A stretch of 64,000 bases of DNA from NCBI GenBank assembly GCA_041390125.1, contig JAWKQN010000003.1, positions 351,790 to 415,789 of the forward strand. Direction: 5' to 3'. Made by a program: the position numbers and the translations under genes. The notes beneath the pieces were generated by a model. It was not told the DNA's origin. It made no database searches and saw nothing but the letters and a program-made list of their open reading frames with translations. This DNA is from Gemmatimonadota bacterium. GTDB lineage: Bacteria > Gemmatimonadota > Gemmatimonadetes > Longimicrobiales > Gaopeijiaceae. This document shows, piece by piece, positions 8,506-16,287 of this stretch. Position 1 is the first letter of the stretch. Each line of letters starts with the position of its first letter.

Positions 8506-9393
8506 ATGCGCGCAGGGAGTCGATGGACATCGGCGCTGGCGTTGATCGGTGCGGTGGGGATGGTGGCGTGCGGATCCGAGACGCGTTCGGCGAATGCGGA
8601 AGCGGGCCCGCCCGCGGCGGCGGTCGAGCCGCGTGAGCCCGATGTGGCCAGCGACCTGGCCCAGGGCGCGGCCCCGGTGGCTCCGGCCGTGGTGCCCGAG
8701 CCGGTGGTGGAGAAGCGCGAGCCCGCGCCGCCTCCGCCCGTCAGGCGGAACACGGTGCCGTCGAGCGAGCCGCCCACACACGCCCCCCGGACCGAGGAGC
8801 CGGTCCTGACGGCGACCGATCCGGAAGGCTCGCGTGTCGATCCCGCGCCCGTCCCCGAGGACGAGCCGCTGGCGGTGGCCGCCGGCACGCGCATGGACCT
8901 GCGGACCGAATCCACGCTCGACACCGAGCGCTCCCGCGTCGGGGACGTCTTCTGGGCGCGGATCGTGGACGACGTGCTGGGTGAGAACGGCCTGATCCTG
9001 CTCCCGGCCGGGGCCCGCGTACGTGGCCGCGTGCTGCAGAGCGACGCGAGCGCGTCGTCGGATGCGCCGGCCACGCTGGCCATCGGCTTCGAGGCCGTCG
9101 TGGTCGACGGCGTCGAGCTGCCGATCGACGCCGACGTGCTCTATGCCGATGTCGAGGCGGGCACGCGCGACTCGGGGGGCGAGACCGCCGCCAAGGTGGC
9201 GGGGGGTGCAGCGGCGGGGGCCATCCTGGGCCGCATCCTGGGCGGGCGCAGCAAGGACGCCGTGAAGGGCGCCGTCGTCGGCGCCGCCGCGGGTGCCGCG
9301 GTGGCGGCCGGGACCCGGGACGGCCACGCCCGCTTGCCGGAGGGCGCGCTGGTCGAGATCGAGCTCAAACGGCCGGTCCGTCTGATCTCGTAG
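8506..9393 (+). CDS. Glycine-zipper lipoprotein
   Basis: The 295-residue protein starts with a lipoprotein signal peptide ending in MVAC at about residue 22, followed by a proline/glutamate-rich linker to about residue 125. A beta-rich domain then starts with AAGTRMDLRTE, resembling the conjugation/TrbI-like barrel fold often found in such lipoproteins. The C-terminus has an alanine/glycine-zipper helix (VAGGAAAGAILGRILGG and AVVGAAAGAAVAAG, about 227-270) and a short terminal strand. Glycine-zipper lipoproteins sit at the outer membrane and often affect envelope integrity. ATG 8506 was chosen for its GGAGGCAAGG upstream; it is followed by a strong terminator. Confidence 0.75.
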   Translation: MRAGSRWTSALALIGAVGMVACGSETRSANAEAGPPAAAVEPREPDVASDLAQGAAPVAPAVVPEPVVEKREPAPPPPVRRNTVPSSEPPTHAPRTEEPVLTATDPEGSRVDPAPVPEDEPLAVAAGTRMDLRTESTLDTERSRVGDVFWARIVDDVLGENGLILLPAGARVRGRVLQSDASASSDAPATLAIGFEAVVVDGVELPIDADVLYADVEAGTRDSGGETAAKVAGGAAAGAILGRILGGRSKDAVKGAVVGAAAGAAVAAGTRDGHARLPEGALVEIELKRPVRLIS

Positions 9394-9418
9394 CCCGCTC
9401 CGCGCCAAGGAAGGCCAG

Positions 9419-9449
9419 GGGGCCGGTGACCCGTCGGGTCGCCGGCCCC
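9419..9449 (+). terminator. Intrinsic terminator after the glycine-zipper gene
   Basis: A 14-bp stem (arms 9419-9432 and 9436-9449, one T:G-type wobble, three-base loop) follows the stop by 25 bp and is followed by TCTTCG. The hairpin is strong although the T-tract is short. Confidence 0.7.
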
Positions 9450-9483
9450 TCTTCGCGTCGGGACCCCCGCTTGCCCTCCGGGG

Positions 9484-9770
9484 GGGAGATCGCGCTGCGC
9501 ATGGCCCTGGGCGCCGAGCCGACCGAGATCCTGCGCTGGGTCGGCCGCCACGCCGCGCTGCTGGTGGGGACCGGTCTGGCGGTCGGGGTGCCGGCCGCGT
9601 GGAGCGTCTCCCGCGCGCTGCGGGGCCTGCTGTACGGCGTCTCCCCCTACGACCCGCTGGCCGTGGTGGCTGCGGCCGCCGGCGTGGTGGGGCTGGCGGC
9701 CGCAGCGGCCGGACTGCCGCTGCGGCGCGCTACGCGCGTCGACGCCGCCCGGGAGCTGGTCCGACGCTGA
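9484..9770 (+). pseudogene. C-terminal remnant of a FtsX/MacB-like (ADOP-type) permease
   Basis: About 95 codons match only the last part of ADOP-type ABC permeases: EIALRMALGA (the conserved REIGIRMALGA block), a membrane helix, RGLLYGVSPYDPL, another helix, then LRRATRVDAARELVRR. No ATPase, first FtsX unit or periplasmic domain is upstream; the only in-frame start (GTG 9426) sits inside the preceding terminator hairpin. Family knowledge: intact members have about 800 residues, so this is a decayed 3' fragment. It lies in the gap before the convergent gamma-glutamyltransferase. A functional orphan peptide is less likely. Confidence 0.75.
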
Positions 9771-9779
9771 GCCGCGCGC

Positions 9780-11561
9780 CTACCAGCCGACCGCACGTCC
9801 TCCGCGGCGCGGATCGGACCAGCCCTGTAGCGCTCCGGTCGGCCCCACCAGGATGGCCTGCACGTCGCCCGACACACCCCCGCTGAAGTAGGCGTCGGTC
9901 TCCCCGGCCTCCCGCTCCTGCAGGCGGTGTCCGAGCGCCTCCAGCGCCGCCACGGTCTCCGCGGTCAGGCCGCCGTGCTCGTAGACCACGACGTCGGGCA
10001 GGTGCTGGTGGTGCACCCGCGGCGCGTTGACGGCCTGCGCCACGTTCATCCCGTGGTCGATCACGTTGGAGATCATCTGGAAGACCGTCGTGATGATCGT
10101 CGAGCCGCCCGGTGTGCCCGTCACCAGGAACAGCCGCCCGTCCGGGTCCAGCACGAGGGTCGGCGTCATGGCGGACAACATGCGCTTCCCGGGCTCGATG
10201 GCGTTGTTCTCTCCCTGCACCAGGCCGAACTGGTTCGGCGTGCCGGGCTTCGCGGCGAAGTCGTCCATCTCGTTGTTGAGCAGGAAGCCGGCGCCCGCGA
10301 CCGTGACCCCGCTGCCGTACCACGAGTTGATGGTGGTCGTCGTGGCGACGGCGTTGCCGTTCGCGTCCACCACCGAGTAGTGCGTCGTCTGGGTGCCGCG
10401 CTGCGCGGGGCCCAGGCCGGGCCCGACCGCGCTGGAGGGCGTGGCGCGCGCGAGCGAGATGTCGGCGCCCCGTTCGGTCGCGTACGCCTTCGAGGTCAGA
10501 CGCTCGAGCGGCATCTCCACGAAGTCGGGATCGGCGAGGTACTCGTTGCGGTCCGAGAAGGCGCGCCGCGCCGCTTCGATATACACGTGCAAGGCCTCGG
10601 GCGAGTGCCAGCCCGACGCGCGCAGGTCGTACGGCTCGACCAGGTTCGCGATCTCCGCCAGCGTGGCGCCGCCCGACGACGAGGGCGGCATCGACAGCAG
10701 CGAGAAGCCGCGGTACGTGAAGCCGATGGGCTCCCGCCAGGCGGGCTCGTAGGCCGCGAGGTCCTCGTGCGTGATGATGCCGCCGCCCCGCTCCATCTCG
10801 GCCACGATCAGGTCGGCCGTCTCGCCGCGGTAGAAGCCGTCGGGCCCCTGATCGCGGATGCGCGTGAGCGTGCGCGCGAGGTCGGGCTGCGCGAAAGGAG
10901 CACCGAGCGCGGGAGGGGCGCCGCCGGGCAGGAACTGCGCGGCCGTGGCGGGGAACCGCGACAGCGCCTCGCGGCTGTAGTCGAGTCCGCCGGCCAGGCG
11001 GCGGTGCAGGGGGAAGCCCTGGGCCAGGTCGATGGCCGGCTGCACGACGTCCGCCCACGGCAGGAGGCCGAACCGCTGGTGGGCGGCCCACAGCCCGGCC
11101 ACCGAGCCCGGCACCCCGCTGGCCAGGTGGCCGACCACCGACGCGTCGGTGAGGTTGCCCTGCGCGTCCAGGTACATGTCCCGCGTGGCGGCCGCGGGGG
11201 CCTTCTCGCGGTAGTCGAGGGCGTAGGCGTTTCCGTCCGCCATGCGCAGCACCATGAAGCCCCCGCCGCCGATGTTGCCCGCCTCGGGGTTCACGACGGC
11301 CAGCACGAATCCGGTGGCCACGGCCGCGTCCACCGCGTTGCCCCCGGCCTTCAGGATCTCGACGCCCACCGTGGAGGCGATGGAGTCCGTGGAGACCACC
11401 ATGCCGTTGTCCGCCAGCACGGGCGTCACGTCGTGCGGGTAGAGCCAGTCGTCCGGGAAGCCCGCGACCGTGCCGGAGGGCGCTTCGCGTCCGCAGGCGA
11501 GCAGCAGCAGCGGAAGGGCGAGCACGGGGGCGAGACGGAGCGGCGACGCGCGTCGGGTCAC
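9780..11561 (-). CDS. ggt: Gamma-glutamyltransferase precursor (lipoprotein)
   Basis: The 593-residue proenzyme has an N-terminal lipoprotein signal (VLALPLLLLACG) and the Ntn-hydrolase features of the family: GNIGGGGFM in the large subunit, the self-processing site Q/TTHYSVVD with nucleophile Thr at about residue 392, SSGG for the oxyanion region, and the terminal DPRRGG block. After autocleavage the two subunits hydrolyse or transfer the gamma-glutamyl group of glutathione and related amides, here probably in the periplasm tethered to a membrane. GTG 11561 is preceded by GAGG at proper spacing; a GTG at 11573 is the alternative. Its upstream region carries 42-bp tandem repeats. Confidence 0.93.
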   Translation of the reverse strand: MTRRASPLRLAPVLALPLLLLACGREAPSGTVAGFPDDWLYPHDVTPVLADNGMVVSTDSIASTVGVEILKAGGNAVDAAVATGFVLAVVNPEAGNIGGGGFMVLRMADGNAYALDYREKAPAAATRDMYLDAQGNLTDASVVGHLASGVPGSVAGLWAAHQRFGLLPWADVVQPAIDLAQGFPLHRRLAGGLDYSREALSRFPATAAQFLPGGAPPALGAPFAQPDLARTLTRIRDQGPDGFYRGETADLIVAEMERGGGIITHEDLAAYEPAWREPIGFTYRGFSLLSMPPSSSGGATLAEIANLVEPYDLRASGWHSPEALHVYIEAARRAFSDRNEYLADPDFVEMPLERLTSKAYATERGADISLARATPSSAVGPGLGPAQRGTQTTHYSVVDANGNAVATTTTINSWYGSGVTVAGAGFLLNNEMDDFAAKPGTPNQFGLVQGENNAIEPGKRMLSAMTPTLVLDPDGRLFLVTGTPGGSTIITTVFQMISNVIDHGMNVAQAVNAPRVHHQHLPDVVVYEHGGLTAETVAALEALGHRLQEREAGETDAYFSGGVSGDVQAILVGPTGALQGWSDPRRGGRAVGW

Positions 11562-11607
11562 GTGGGTCCTCACGGGATGGGCGGGTGTCTCCCCAAGTAG
11601 GGGGCGC

Positions 11608-11733
11608 GCCCGGACGGGGCGCAACCGCGTGCGGTGGGTAGGGGCGCTCGCCCGGACGGGGCGCAACCACGCGCGGGGCGTAGGGGAGCAGGCCCGGACG
11701 GGGCGCAAGCGCGCCCGGTCGGTGGGCCGGTGC
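11608..11733. repeat. Three tandem 42-bp repeats in a divergent intergenic region
   Basis: Units start at 11608, 11650 and 11692, each opening with GCCCGGACGGGGCGCAA. By eye, units 1 and 2 agree at 35 of 42 positions; the third drifts after the first 17 bases, and a partial unit end (GTAGGGG) precedes the first. The array lies between divergent ggt and murQ. No spacer variation suggests CRISPR. The period is a multiple of three, but no credible gene crosses it. Confidence 0.8.
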
Positions 11734-11840
11734 CAGGCTCCGGGCGGCTCGCCCCGGAGGCGCGGGTGCTCCCCCCAACCGGTTCGCACTACCTTGGAGC
11801 GGCCCGGGAGACGCCCGGGCATTCCCGTGCCCGCGGCCCC

Positions 11841-12740
11841 ATGCTGGACGAACGGCTCACCGAACAGCGCAATCCAGCCTCCACGCGCATCGACACGCTG
11901 GACACCCAGGGCGTGGTGGACCTGATCAACGCCGAGGACCGACGCGTCGCCGAGGCGGTGGGGCAGGAGCGCCAGGCGATCGCGCGGGCGGTGGATCTGA
12001 TCGTCGACAGCTTCGCGCGGGGCGGGCACCTCTTCTACGTGGGCGCGGGCACGTCCGGCCGGCTGGGCGTCCTGGACGCGGCCGAGATGCCCCCGACGTA
12101 CGGCACCGATCCCACGCTCGTGCAGGGCATCATCGCGGGGGGGCACGCGGCGCTCGTGCGGGCGCAGGAGGGTGCCGAGGACCATCCGGAGGACGGGGCC
12201 GCCGCCATCGACGAGCGGGGCGTGGGCCCGGACGATTTCGTGCTGGGCATCGCCACCTCCGGCACCACGCCGTACGTGCACGGCGCGCTCGCGCGGGCAC
12301 GCGCGCGCGGCGCCCGCACCGGATTCCTGCTCTGCACACCGCCGTCCGAGGCGCTGCGCGCCCTCCACGACGTGGTCATCGCGCCGCTGGTCGGCCCCGA
12401 GGTCATCACGGGCTCCACGCGCATGAAGGCGGGCACGGCCACCAAGCTCGTGCTCAACACCTTGACCACCGCGGCCATGGTGCGCAGCGGCAAGGTGTGG
12501 GGGAACCTGATGGTGGACCTCCAGGTGACGTGCCAGAAGTTGCAGGACCGGGGCGAGCGCATCCTGATGACCACGCTGGGCGTGGACGCCGACGAGGCGC
12601 AGCGCCTCCTCGAGGAGGCCCACGGCCGCGTCAAGATCGCCATCGTCATGCACCGGCGCGGCGTGGACGCCGCGGGTGCGCGCGCGCTGCTCGCCGACGC
12701 CGGCGGCGTGCTGGCCCGCATCGTGGAGGAGCGGCCGTGA
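11841..12740 (+). CDS. murQ: N-acetylmuramic acid 6-phosphate etherase
   Basis: The 299-residue SIS-domain protein matches MurQ over its full length. GAGTSGRLG starts at about residue 68, the two catalytic glutamates expected from E. coli MurQ fall at E82 (AAEMPPT) and E113 (GAEDHPEDG), ATSGTTPY follows, and GSTRMKAGT marks the second sugar-phosphate region. It cleaves the lactyl ether of MurNAc-6-P to GlcNAc-6-P in the cytoplasm during wall recycling. The stop overlaps the anmK start (GTGA). A TACCTT element at 11790-11795 could be part of a promoter but no good -35 is visible. Confidence 0.95.
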   Translation: MLDERLTEQRNPASTRIDTLDTQGVVDLINAEDRRVAEAVGQERQAIARAVDLIVDSFARGGHLFYVGAGTSGRLGVLDAAEMPPTYGTDPTLVQGIIAGGHAALVRAQEGAEDHPEDGAAAIDERGVGPDDFVLGIATSGTTPYVHGALARARARGARTGFLLCTPPSEALRALHDVVIAPLVGPEVITGSTRMKAGTATKLVLNTLTTAAMVRSGKVWGNLMVDLQVTCQKLQDRGERILMTTLGVDADEAQRLLEEAHGRVKIAIVMHRRGVDAAGARALLADAGGVLARIVEERP

Positions 12741-13888
12741 ACTACGTGGGGCTCATGAGCGGCACCTCGCTCGACGGGATCGACGCCGTCCTCGTGGATC
12801 TGGAGGGCACCGCGGCCGATCTGCGCTGGCACGTGCGCGCGTTCCGCTCCGACCCCTGGAGCGTCGAGGAGCGCGCGCGCATCGCGGCGGCCACCGAGAC
12901 GGGCACGCCCGCGTCGCTCTGCCGTCTGCACGTGGACCTGGGCGAGGCGTTCGCGCGCGCCACGCTGGCGCTGCTGGACGAGGCCGGCGTGGATCCGTCC
13001 GACGTCGCCGCGATCGGCTCCCACGGGCAGACGGTGTGGCACGAGCCCCCGACCGCGGAGCGCCGGGGCGCCACGCTCCAGCTCGGCGACCCGGCCACGC
13101 TCGCCGAGCGCACCGGCATCCCGGTCGTCTCCGATCTGCGCGCGCGCGACGTGGCCGCCGGCGGACACGGCGCACCCCTGGTCTGCTTCGCGGACCGCCT
13201 GCTGCTCGCCGCGGACGGCGGACGGGCGGTGCAGAACCTGGGGGGCATGGGCAACGTGACCTGGATCCCTCCCCGCCGCGACGCCCGCCACGACCTGCTC
13301 GCCTTCGACACCGGTCCCGGCAATGCGCTCATCGACGCCGCGGTGGAGTTGGCCAGCGCCGGCCGCGCGACGTACGATCGGGATGGACGCCGGGCCGCGC
13401 GCGGTCACGTCGATGCCTCGCTGCTGGACGAGCTGATGTCGCACCCGTTCTTCGCCACCGAGCCGCCGCGCTCGACCGGCCGGGAGGTGTTCGGCCGCCC
13501 GTACGTGCAGGCGCTCGCGGAACGTCTGCAGCCGACGGATGTGCAGGCCTGGGACGACCTGGTCGCCACCCTGACCGCGCTCACCGCGCGCAGCGTCGGG
13601 GACGCCCTGCGGCGCTGGGTGCTGCCCCGCGGTGTGGACGACCTGGTGCTCGTGGGCGGTGGCGCGCACAACCCGACGCTGGTGGCCGCGATCGCGTCCG
13701 CGCTGGCCCCGCTCCCGGTCGTCCCGGCCCGCGCGGTGGGGATGGATCCGGACGCGCGCGAGGCGATCGGCTTCGCCGTGTTGGCGTGGGCCTTCCAGAA
13801 CGTGGTGGCCGGCAACGAGGTCGGCGCCACCGGCGCAGCCGGACCCCGTCTGCTCGGATCCTGGACGCCCGGGCGGGCGCTGCGCTGA
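12737..13888 (+). CDS. anmK: Anhydro-N-acetylmuramic acid kinase
   Basis: The 383-residue kinase begins at the family's conserved phosphate-binding stretch GLMSGTSLDGID, followed by NLGGMGNVTWI, DTGPGNALIDA and a C-terminal VGGGAHNPTL. AnmK opens the 1,6-anhydro ring of anhydroMurNAc with ATP to make MurNAc-6-P, which MurQ then converts; the two genes overlap by 4 bp and form a recycling operon. The start is GTG inside the murQ stop. The membrane protein gene after it begins within the anmK stop codon (TGATG). Confidence 0.95.
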   Translation: MNYVGLMSGTSLDGIDAVLVDLEGTAADLRWHVRAFRSDPWSVEERARIAAATETGTPASLCRLHVDLGEAFARATLALLDEAGVDPSDVAAIGSHGQTVWHEPPTAERRGATLQLGDPATLAERTGIPVVSDLRARDVAAGGHGAPLVCFADRLLLAADGGRAVQNLGGMGNVTWIPPRRDARHDLLAFDTGPGNALIDAAVELASAGRATYDRDGRRAARGHVDASLLDELMSHPFFATEPPRSTGREVFGRPYVQALAERLQPTDVQAWDDLVATLTALTARSVGDALRRWVLPRGVDDLVLVGGGAHNPTLVAAIASALAPLPVVPARAVGMDPDAREAIGFAVLAWAFQNVVAGNEVGATGAAGPRLLGSWTPGRALR

Positions 13889-15642
13889 TGCGCACGCCTC
13901 CGCGCTGGCTGGCGCTCGCCGGCCTGGTCTTCGTGCTGGTGCTCGAGACCTTCCTGGTGGTGCAGGTGGCCAATCCGTCGCCGCACTCCGGCGGGGACAA
14001 CGCGGGCTACATCGCGCTCGCGTACTCCCTCGTGGACCGCGGCGCCTACCTGGAGCTGTGGGAGCCCGGAGAGCCGGCGCACACCAAGTATCCTCCCGGC
14101 TTCCCGCTCGTGCTCGCGGCAATGATCGCGGCCGGTGCCCGCACCTGGACGGCGCTGAAGGCGTCGAGCGCGCTGTTCACGGTCCTCGCGGTCGGACTGT
14201 CGTTTGCGTTCGTGCGGCGGCGCGCCGGCGTCTACGCTGCGCTCGCCGTCGCCGTGGTGCTGGCGTTCTCGGATGCGCTGCTCTACGCGAGCCAGTGGAT
14301 CCTCTCCGACCCCATGTTCCTGGTGCTGACCCTGGCGGGTCTGGTCGCCCTGGACCGCGTCCGGCCGCTCGGTCCGGTCGGGAGCGGGGCGGATCCGCCG
14401 GCGGAGGCGAACAGCGGAGGGGACGCGACCCCCCTGGCTCGCTTCGACGCCCGCTGGCTCGCCGTGGGTACCGCCATGGCGCTGCTGGCCTACTTCACGC
14501 GCTCGGCCGGTCTGCCCCTCGTCGCGGCCCTGGTGCTGTGGCTGGCGCTGCAGCGTCGCTGGCGGGCGCTGGCGCTGGTGGCGGTGGCGTTCGCGCTGCC
14601 CGCCGCCCTGTGGGCGGTGCGCTCCGCCCGGGCAGGCGCGCCCGGGTACGTCTCGGAGTTCTGGATGATCAACCCGTACGACCCGTCCCTCGGGCGGGCC
14701 GGCCCGGGCGACCTGATCACCCGCGTCTTCGAGAACACCCGGCTCTACCTGGGCTCGGCCATCCCCGCCGGGCTCACCGGCCGGCGCGGTCCCATGACCG
14801 CTCTGCTGGGTACCGTGCTGGCCGTCCTGGCCCTGGTGGGGTGGGGGCGGCGCCTGCGGCGGCCCGGTGTGGTCGAGCTCTTCGCGCCGCTCTACCTCGG
14901 GCTCATCCTGCTGTGGCCCGTGGTCTGGTCGGGCGACCGCTTCGCGCTGCCGCTCTTCCCGCTCGTGCTGCTGTATGCGGCCGAGGCGTTGTCGGCCGGC
15001 ACGCGGCGCCTGCATCCGCAGGCGCCGCTCGTGGTGGGTGGCTTCGCGGTCTTCCTGCTCTGGCTGCCCGGTCTGCAGACCTGGCGCTCGTACGCCGCCC
15101 AGTCGGAGCTGTGCACCGAGCGCGTCGCCGAGGGCGGTCCCTACGGCTGCTATCAGCCGCGCATGCGGGAGTTCGTGACGGCCGCGCGCTGGGTCTCCGT
15201 GGGGCTGCCGGAGGGCTCGGTGGTGCTCACGCGCAAGCCGCGCATCTTCTACGTCCTGAGCGAGGTGCAGTCACGCACGTACCCTCTGGTCGAATCGGCG
15301 GATACGCTCTTGTCCGCGGCGGACGCCGCCGGCGCGCGCTACGCGCTCATCGACTACCTCGACAACCTCGGGAGCCTGTACCTGATCCCGTCGGTGCACC
15401 AGCATCCCGGTGCGTTCTGCGCGCTGGTGGGCTTCGGCGGGGACGAGCAGGGGATCCAGACCCAGTTGCTCGGCGTGCAGCCGCCCGAGCGGCGCAACCT
15501 GCGCGGCCGCTCGGAGACGGTCGAGGGTGCGACCAGCCTCACCATCCGCTTCTGTCCCGAGGACTACCGCAGAGCGGAGGCGCCGACCGTGGCGCCCTAT
15601 TCCTCTCCCGAGATCCCGCTGCTCACCCGTCTCGACCGGTAG
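13888..15642 (+). CDS. GT-C type membrane glycosyltransferase-like protein
   Basis: The 584-residue protein has about ten hydrophobic helices and an N-terminal periplasmic loop DNAGYIALAYSLVDRG followed by HTKYPPGFPL, the acidic-loop layout of GT39/PMT-like (ArnT, DUF-type) lipid-linked sugar transferases. The second half is less hydrophobic and should be periplasmic. Donor and acceptor are unknown. It starts one base into the anmK stop and so may be co-translated with the recycling genes. Its 3' end overlaps the convergent small membrane protein gene by 46 bp. A related protein lies at 40996-42537. Confidence 0.72.
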   Translation: MRTPPRWLALAGLVFVLVLETFLVVQVANPSPHSGGDNAGYIALAYSLVDRGAYLELWEPGEPAHTKYPPGFPLVLAAMIAAGARTWTALKASSALFTVLAVGLSFAFVRRRAGVYAALAVAVVLAFSDALLYASQWILSDPMFLVLTLAGLVALDRVRPLGPVGSGADPPAEANSGGDATPLARFDARWLAVGTAMALLAYFTRSAGLPLVAALVLWLALQRRWRALALVAVAFALPAALWAVRSARAGAPGYVSEFWMINPYDPSLGRAGPGDLITRVFENTRLYLGSAIPAGLTGRRGPMTALLGTVLAVLALVGWGRRLRRPGVVELFAPLYLGLILLWPVVWSGDRFALPLFPLVLLYAAEALSAGTRRLHPQAPLVVGGFAVFLLWLPGLQTWRSYAAQSELCTERVAEGGPYGCYQPRMREFVTAARWVSVGLPEGSVVLTRKPRIFYVLSEVQSRTYPLVESADTLLSAADAAGARYALIDYLDNLGSLYLIPSVHQHPGAFCALVGFGGDEQGIQTQLLGVQPPERRNLRGRSETVEGATSLTIRFCPEDYRRAEAPTVAPYSSPEIPLLTRLDR

Positions 15643-16226
15643 AGCGCGGCGAAGGTCACGCCGAAGAGCAGGTGCTCGGTGAGCGTGTCCGGCTCGGGCG
15701 TGTCCACGTCGAACAGGGCGGCCAGCCCGGGCACCCGGTGATGCGGCCCCAGCGGCCCGAGCAGCTCGAGCGCCCCACCGGCGCCGCGGGCCGACCAGGT
15801 GCCCAGTCCGAGCAGCGCGCCGCGCAGCAGGGCGGGGCCGGGGAGCCACGGGCCCAGGAAGGCCGCGTAGGCCATCCCGACCGCCGCGCCCCGCACCACG
15901 TCGTCACGGAGCTCTTCGACGTCGATCTGGCCCCCCCGCAGGAGGCTGATGACCGCCTGGGCCGACCCGGCCGCGAGGGCGCCGGTCAGCGCGGCGCGGA
16001 ACTCCGGCCGCGCGTGCTTGGCGCCCGCCTTGAGCAGCAGGCCCAGGCCCAGGTCGCGGAGCAGGGTGGGGAGCTCGGACGCTCCCGCCGGCTCCTCGTC
16101 CTCCGTAGCTTGGGACGCGCGGGCGGGGCGGCGCTCGGTGAGCGCGCGCAGACGGGGCGCGGGTGCGCGCCGCGTGCGCTCGAGCGCATAACCGAGACGG
16201 AACCAGATGGAGCGGGAGTCGGACAT
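15597..16226 (-). CDS. Membrane-associated protein of unknown function
   Basis: I do not recognise this 209-residue protein. The first 60 residues are basic and Arg/Ala-rich; after that come four or five short glycine/alanine-rich hydrophobic stretches (VVRGAAVGMAYAAFLGPWLPG, LLRGALLGLG) with a conserved-looking HHRVPGLAALFDVDTPEPDTLTEH segment cut across the middle and TEHLLFGVTFAALYR near the end, a pattern reminiscent of YagU-like inner-membrane proteins. ATG 16226 has GGAAG upstream. The start region is divergent from the fusion protease gene, and the 3' end overlaps the convergent GT-C gene. Confidence 0.6.
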   Translation of the reverse strand: MSDSRSIWFRLGYALERTRRAPAPRLRALTERRPARASQATEDEEPAGASELPTLLRDLGLGLLLKAGAKHARPEFRAALTGALAAGSAQAVISLLRGGQIDVEELRDDVVRGAAVGMAYAAFLGPWLPGPALLRGALLGLGTWSARGAGGALELLGPLGPHHRVPGLAALFDVDTPEPDTLTEHLLFGVTFAALYRSRRVSSGISGEE

Positions 16227-16287
16227 CGCACTTCCAGGCAGGGATAGCGAACCCTCGCGCGGCCGGACCCGTTTGACAAGGCGCCCG

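Noticed and set aside
9426..9770. Intact 114-residue protein
   Set aside because: Its start lies in a terminator hairpin and only the end of a much larger family is present.
11608..11733. CRISPR array
   Set aside because: Units are contiguous with no distinct spacers, and no cas genes are present.
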